A stretch of DNA of 64,000 nt. It comes from Nocardioides sp. SYSU D00065. GTDB taxonomy: Bacteria > Actinomycetota > Actinomycetes > Propionibacteriales > Nocardioidaceae. The notes under the pieces were generated by a model. The model was not told where the DNA came from. It saw nothing but the letters and a program-made list of their open reading frames with translations, and did no database searches. How positions within the stretch are numbered: the stretch's first letter is position 1; each line of letters opens with the position of its first letter. Both the position numbers and the translations under genes were made by a program. The stretch spans positions 248,001-312,000 of the forward strand of contig NZ_JAFMSX010000003.1 in NCBI RefSeq assembly GCF_017916425.1, read 5' to 3'. Shown piece by piece: positions 59,717 through 64,000 of this stretch.

Positions 59717-62700
59717 CGGCGGGTCCTTCCCGGACGTACGCCGTCGAGCAGGTCGGACAGCTCGGCCACCAGGGCGACCGGCGGACGCCACTCGAACACC
59801 CCCGGCACCCGGCCGTCGAGGACCGGCGTGTCCGGTCCGCACAGGCCGCGCAGGTAGAGGTAGAGGACGCCGCCGAGGTGGCGTGACGGGTCGTAGCCGG
59901 GCAGCCGCCAGCGCAGGAACCGGTGTAGCACCACGGTGTAGAGCAGTGCCTGGAGCGGGTAGTCGGAGTGCCCCATCGCCTCGTCGAGCACCTCGGGTCG
60001 GTAGTCCCAGGCGGTGAGGTCGGCGGTGGGGTCGCCGAGGCGGTTGGTCTTGTAGTCGACGGTCACGAAGCTCGGTCCGGCCTCGGTCGGCACCCGCATC
60101 ACCACGTCGATCGACCCCGTGAGGTAGCCGCGCAGGGCCTGGCCGGCCAGCGCCGGGTCGCCGGCGAGGGTGTCGGCGTAGCTCAGGACCGGATCGTCCT
60201 CGGCGAGGTGGCGGCGCAGCAGCGGCTCGAGGTCGCCGAGGGTGACGTCGTCGACGTCGTAGGCGCCCAGGTCGCCGCCGCTGAGCGGGAGCTCGAAGTC
60301 GAGCTCGGCAAGGCGGTCGGCAGCCGCGATGTCGACCAGTGCGCGGCCGCCGGCCATCGACCCCAGCGGGGTGTGGCACACCGGGACGAGGGCGTCGGCC
60401 AGCGCGCCGCTGTCGACCTCGACCGGCCACCACGCCCGCTGCTCCTCGATCCGGTCCAGCAGCTCACAGCGCAGGTCGCCCGCCTGCAGGTCGGCGTGCT
60501 CCAGCACGGCGTGCACCAGCGAGCCGAAGGCGGCGCCCGCCGGGAACGCGGACATGGGGGAGGCGACCGCGGCAAGGGACAGGTCCTCCGGTGAGGCCGT
60601 CGTCGCCTCGAGGTCGGGGGCCCACTGGTCGGCCGTCTCCAGGTCCTCGCCGATCTCCGGCTCCGAGAGCGGCGCCTCGGCATGCGCCGACTCGGTGGCC
60701 GCCGCGGACAGGGAGGAGTAGGACGTGCGGCGCCAGTCGGTGTCGACGCGGCGGGTGAAGGCACGCACGCGCAGGTCGTGCACCGGCGAGGGCAGCGCCT
60801 GCGGGTCCGGCGCGACGACCTCGGCGAGCTCGGGCCACACGGCGCCGGCGTCGCGCCAGTGCCCGAGGATCTCGACGATGCGGTCGTCGTCGACGACCGG
60901 CTGGCTGTCGGGCACGACGGGGGTGCCGGGGCGCCGGCCGAACAGCAGCCGGTGCAGCGCCGAGCCCGGCGTGTTGTTGGACGGGCAGTACCAGGCGACG
61001 ACCTGGGAGCGGGCCCGGGTCATGGCGACGTAGAGCAGGCGCAGCGACTCGCCCGCGTCCTCGGCGGCGTGCCGCGCCACCGCCTCCGAGCGCCAGGGGC
61101 TCGGGCCGCCGACGTCGCGACAGCGCCGGCCGGTGGCGTCGTGGTAGCGCGGCACGTCCGGCTCGCGGCCGGTGAAGCGGTCCCACAGCGAGGGGAGGTA
61201 GACGATGGGGTACTCCAAACCCTTGCTCCCGTGGATGGTGACGAGCTGCACGGCGGCGGCGTCGGAGTCGAGCCGCCGGGCCCGCTCGGAGGCCACCTCG
61301 CGCTTGTCCTCGGCGACCTGCTCGCGCAGCCAGGCCAACAGGCCGACGACCCCGAGTCGCTCCTCCACTGCGACGCGGTGCAGGGCCTCGCCGACGTGGC
61401 GCAGATCGGTGAGCAACCGCTCCCCGCCGACGCGGGACAGCACCCGGGCGGTGAGCCCGCGCACCACGGCGTACTCGAGGACGGCGGCCACGCCCTTGGT
61501 CTCGAGCAGGTCGGCCAGCGTGCGGGCCTGGTCGGAGAGCCGGTCGGTGAGCTCGTCGCCGCCGGCGTCGAGCTGCGCCGCGGTGTGGCCGAGGAAGCTG
61601 GTGAGCGCGGCGGCGCGCACCCGGTCGGTGCGGTGCGGCTGCTCGAGGGCCTCGAGCAGGGTGAGCCACTCGGTCGCGGCCGGACTGTGGAAGACCGACC
61701 CGCCCGCCGTGACGACCGACGGGACGCCGACGTCTGCGAGGGCTCGCTTGATGGCCTGGAGCATGGTGTGCGTGTAGGCGAGCACCGCGACGTCACCCGC
61801 GCGCACCGGCCGCCCGTCGATACGCGCCTGGCCGGTCAGCAGGCGCTTGACGTCCGCGGCGAGGTCGGCGACGACGTGGTCGCGCCAGCGGTCCACCGGT
61901 GGCTTGCTGCGCGGTCCCTCGCCCAGCTCGAGCCGCCGTGCCACCCGCAGGCGCACCGGGGGGCCGGCGCCGACGAGCCGGGCCTGCTGGTGGTGCGCCT
62001 CCACCTCGCGGACGACGATGTCGGGGTGGCCCAGCTGCGCCGGTGCCAGCAGGTGCTGGAGGGCCTCGACCAGCGGCTTGTCGCTGCGCCAGTTGACGCT
62101 CAGGGTCTGCCTCGTGCCGGCGGTGCGGGCGGCATCGAGGTACGTCGCCACGTCGCCGCCGCGGAACGCGTAGATCGCCTGCTTGGGGTCGCCGATCAGC
62201 ACGAGGGTCGACACGCCGGAGAACGCCCGGTCGAAGACCTGCCACTGGACGGGGTCGGTGTCTTGGAACTCGTCGATGAGCGCGACCTTCCAGCGCGCCT
62301 GCATCCGCGTGCGGGCCGAGCGGCGGGGATCCTCGAGGGCGTCGGCGAGCTGGCCGAGCAGGTCGTCGTAGCTGAGGATCCCCAGGCGTCGCTTGCGCAG
62401 GTCGAGCTCGCGCAGCACCGAACGGGCGAACTCCACGCGCTGGGCCGCCGGCGATCCGGGCGCCTCGCCGCCGGCAGCCTCCGGCTGCACCGAGGCCCGG
62501 GGGTCGCCGACCACGGCGCGCGCGATGGTGCCGGCGGTCGCCCGGTCGAAGGCCGGGGCGTCGGCGTCGGCGAAGGCCGCGAGGTAGCAGTCGTCGACCA
62601 CCTCCTCGGTGAGCTGCTCGAGGTCCTCGACCAGGCGCGCCTGGCGGTCGGTGTCTCCGGCGACGCCGAGGCTGCGCAGCACCAGCTGGCAGAACTGGTG

Positions 62701-63099
62701 GATGGTCGCGATCGTGGCCGCGTCGAAGTCGGCCAGCGCCTGGGTGATGCGGCCCAGCCGCAGTGCCCGTTCGTCGTCGTCCACGTCGAGGAGGTGAGCC
62801 TGGAGCTCGTCCCGATCGGCGGGCGGGGGCGGGTCGGCCAGCGCACGCTGCGCGCTGACGAGGCGCTCGCGGACCCGCTCGCGCAGCTCCTGCGAGGCCG
62901 CGCGGGTGAAGGTCACCACGAGCAGCTCGTCCAGCCGCAGGCCCTGCTCGGCGACGTAGCGGGTCACCAGGGCGCTGATCGTCCAGGTCTTGCCGGTGCC
63001 GGCGCTGGCCTCGAGCAGCGTGGTCCCGCTGGGCAGGGGGTCGGTGATGCGGAAGGTGCCGGGCGGGCCGTCAGGGACCGCCGTGGTCGCGGTGGTCAC
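59713..63099 (-). CDS. recB: Exodeoxyribonuclease V subunit beta
   Basis: The product is 1128 aa. The N-terminal helicase has Walker A EASAGTGKT (30-38), TFTRAASQELRERVRERL, ALIDEFQDTDPVQW and VTIHGSKGLEYPIVYLP. The C-terminal nuclease has a PD-(D/E)XK site around FVTVDYKTNRLGD with the usual downstream Tyr-rich block. It combines a 3'-5' helicase with the only nuclease of RecBCD. GTG 63099 overlaps the recC stop by 4 nt. Confidence 0.94.
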   Translation of the reverse strand: MTTATTAVPDGPPGTFRITDPLPSGTTLLEASAGTGKTWTISALVTRYVAEQGLRLDELLVVTFTRAASQELRERVRERLVSAQRALADPPPPADRDELQAHLLDVDDDERALRLGRITQALADFDAATIATIHQFCQLVLRSLGVAGDTDRQARLVEDLEQLTEEVVDDCYLAAFADADAPAFDRATAGTIARAVVGDPRASVQPEAAGGEAPGSPAAQRVEFARSVLRELDLRKRRLGILSYDDLLGQLADALEDPRRSARTRMQARWKVALIDEFQDTDPVQWQVFDRAFSGVSTLVLIGDPKQAIYAFRGGDVATYLDAARTAGTRQTLSVNWRSDKPLVEALQHLLAPAQLGHPDIVVREVEAHHQQARLVGAGPPVRLRVARRLELGEGPRSKPPVDRWRDHVVADLAADVKRLLTGQARIDGRPVRAGDVAVLAYTHTMLQAIKRALADVGVPSVVTAGGSVFHSPAATEWLTLLEALEQPHRTDRVRAAALTSFLGHTAAQLDAGGDELTDRLSDQARTLADLLETKGVAAVLEYAVVRGLTARVLSRVGGERLLTDLRHVGEALHRVAVEERLGVVGLLAWLREQVAEDKREVASERARRLDSDAAAVQLVTIHGSKGLEYPIVYLPSLWDRFTGREPDVPRYHDATGRRCRDVGGPSPWRSEAVARHAAEDAGESLRLLYVAMTRARSQVVAWYCPSNNTPGSALHRLLFGRRPGTPVVPDSQPVVDDDRIVEILGHWRDAGAVWPELAEVVAPDPQALPSPVHDLRVRAFTRRVDTDWRRTSYSSLSAAATESAHAEAPLSEPEIGEDLETADQWAPDLEATTASPEDLSLAAVASPMSAFPAGAAFGSLVHAVLEHADLQAGDLRCELLDRIEEQRAWWPVEVDSGALADALVPVCHTPLGSMAGGRALVDIAAADRLAELDFELPLSGGDLGAYDVDDVTLGDLEPLLRRHLAEDDPVLSYADTLAGDPALAGQALRGYLTGSIDVVMRVPTEAGPSFVTVDYKTNRLGDPTADLTAWDYRPEVLDEAMGHSDYPLQALLYTVVLHRFLRWRLPGYDPSRHLGGVLYLYLRGLCGPDTPVLDGRVPGVFEWRPPVALVAELSDLLDGVRPGRTRR

Positions 63100-64000
63100 A
63101 GGGGCTGCACCACCTCGTGCTCGAGGAGCGGCTGCCACAGTGCCCAGGCGTAGCGCCCCAGGCGGTGCCGCTCCGTGCCGGGGTCCCCCGGTCGCGGCGT
63201 CGCGCAGAGCACGTCGAAGGGCGCCCGCTCGCCCCAGGCCAGCCGGTGCCACGCGTCGGCGTCCTCGGTCGGCACCGCCGTCTCGCTGAACCGGGGCGCG
63301 GTCCACTCCCGGTCGGCGGCCCGGTCGGCGTCGGCGTTGGGCCGCCCGGCCACCTCGTGGACGTGCTCGGCGGCCCACGCCAGGGACGTCTTGGGCGGCA
63401 GCGGCAGCGGCTCGCACAACCCGGCCGCCATCACGTCGAGCAGGCGCCCCAGCCACGCGCGTGCCTCGTGCTCGGGCAGCGGGCCGATGCGCGAGACCTG
63501 CCCGCCGTTGCGACCGCGCCCGATCGTGTGCACGGTCCAGTTGGCGTCGGGGAGCCCGGTGGCGAGGGCGAGCGCGTCGATCCAGCCGGCGATGCGGTGC
63601 TTGGCCGCGAGCCGCGAGTAGCCGACCGTCACCAGGTGGTTGCCGAAGAGGTCGTCCACCGTCCCGGTGACGCGGCGGTCGCCGAGGTCGATGTCGACGT
63701 CGACGGTGCGCGGCTCACCCCGCCGTGCGGCCAGGCCGGCCGTCACCAGCGGCCGTACCTGCTCCACGATCGAGCCGAGCACGCTCGCGCCGAGGGTGCG
63801 GGGAGGCAGCAGGCCGCGCAGCTGCTCGGCCGTCATGGCCTGCGCCGGGTCGGCGCCGGCGAGCACGTCGCGGATCAGCCGGTCACCCACGTCCCAGCGC
63901 TGGAGGCCGTCGAGCTGGATCGGGATCGCGTCCGCCAGCTCGTCGGCGTCCAGGGGCGTCGACACCCGCAGCCGGCGGCGCAGGAACGCCCGGACCGGGT
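63096..64000 (-). CDS. recC: Exodeoxyribonuclease V subunit gamma (C-terminal part)
   Basis: The visible 301 residues are the C-terminal end of RecC, an inactive nuclease-like domain that helps recognise Chi. Blocks PIQLDGLQRWDVGDRLI, RRVTGTVDDLFGNHLVTVGYS and WIDALALATGL are typical. The reading frame continues beyond the right edge, so the start and the helicase-like domains are outside. It is the first gene of recC-recB-recD, all coupled by overlaps. Confidence 0.9.
   Translation of the reverse strand, partial: PVRAFLRRRLRVSTPLDADELADAIPIQLDGLQRWDVGDRLIRDVLAGADPAQAMTAEQLRGLLPPRTLGASVLGSIVEQVRPLVTAGLAARRGEPRTVDVDIDLGDRRVTGTVDDLFGNHLVTVGYSRLAAKHRIAGWIDALALATGLPDANWTVHTIGRGRNGGQVSRIGPLPEHEARAWLGRLLDVMAAGLCEPLPLPPKTSLAWAAEHVHEVAGRPNADADRAADREWTAPRFSETAVPTEDADAWHRLAWGERAPFDVLCATPRPGDPGTERHRLGRYAWALWQPLLEHEVVQPL

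Overview
This window looks like chromosome from a high-G+C actinobacterium, most likely of the Nocardioides / Nocardioidaceae type. The evidence is very G+C-rich codon use with many GTG/TTG starts, many apparently leaderless genes (TANNNT 6-7 nt before the start codon), and actinobacterial marker genes: the proteasome activator Bpa, a TB7.3-like mini biotinyl protein, a deazaflavin (F420)-type nitroreductase, a tRNA adenosine deaminase-associated protein, and a DUF6457/MobA pair. The species is an inference; no rRNA is present. Gene density is normal for a chromosome. I see no transposase, integrase, phage gene or CRISPR-associated gene.

Layout. 1-4.9 kb: a PAP2-diacylglycerol kinase fusion (cut by the window edge), serS with a short upstream peptide, two HAD phosphatases, a TIMP/NTR-like exported protein. 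4.9-11.4 kb: bpa, a block of 50-nt palindromes (family A), a PIG3-type quinone oxidoreductase, DUF6457 and mobA (whose ribosome binding site lies in a perfect hairpin), a nitrilase-family amidase, a membrane protein, a biotinyl carrier, an aldo/keto reductase. 11.4-20.5 kb: one family-B palindrome, an MFS transporter, a CmtR-like metal sensor with a Cys-tailed cation transporter, VKOR, chromate transporter, HAD-IIA phosphatase, TetR/MMPL exporter pair, a 31-residue membrane peptide and tRNA-Ser(CGA). 20.7-23.3 kb: acetyltransferase, tadA, its partner gene, upp, and a second family-A array.

23.3-40.8 kb is the centrepiece: a nearly continuous L-rhamnose locus. A LacI-type repressor is divergent from an ABC importer (ATPase, two permeases, lipoprotein), mutarotase, isomerase, bifunctional aldolase/lactaldehyde dehydrogenase, rhamnulokinase, a Tat-exported GH106-type rhamnosidase, a stand-alone LuxR HTH protein and lutABC. 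Together these would release rhamnose outside the cell, import it, convert it to DHAP and L-lactate, and oxidise the lactate to pyruvate.

40.8-64 kb: an EEP-family hydrolase, a nucleotidyltransferase, the proton-translocating transhydrogenase pntAB, a triple family-B repeat array, a MalK/UgpC-like ATPase, a 2'-5' RNA ligase, an acyl-CoA dehydrogenase, two paralogous GAF-domain histidine kinases around an M15 peptidase, a sirtuin, a toxin-antitoxin cassette flanked by an 18-nt direct repeat that contains the end of menB, menB, an F420-type nitroreductase, an ACT protein, and recDBC (recC cut by the window edge). The strongest candidates for something undescribed are the two palindrome families, which fill every long gap between convergent genes, and the cassette inserted at menB.
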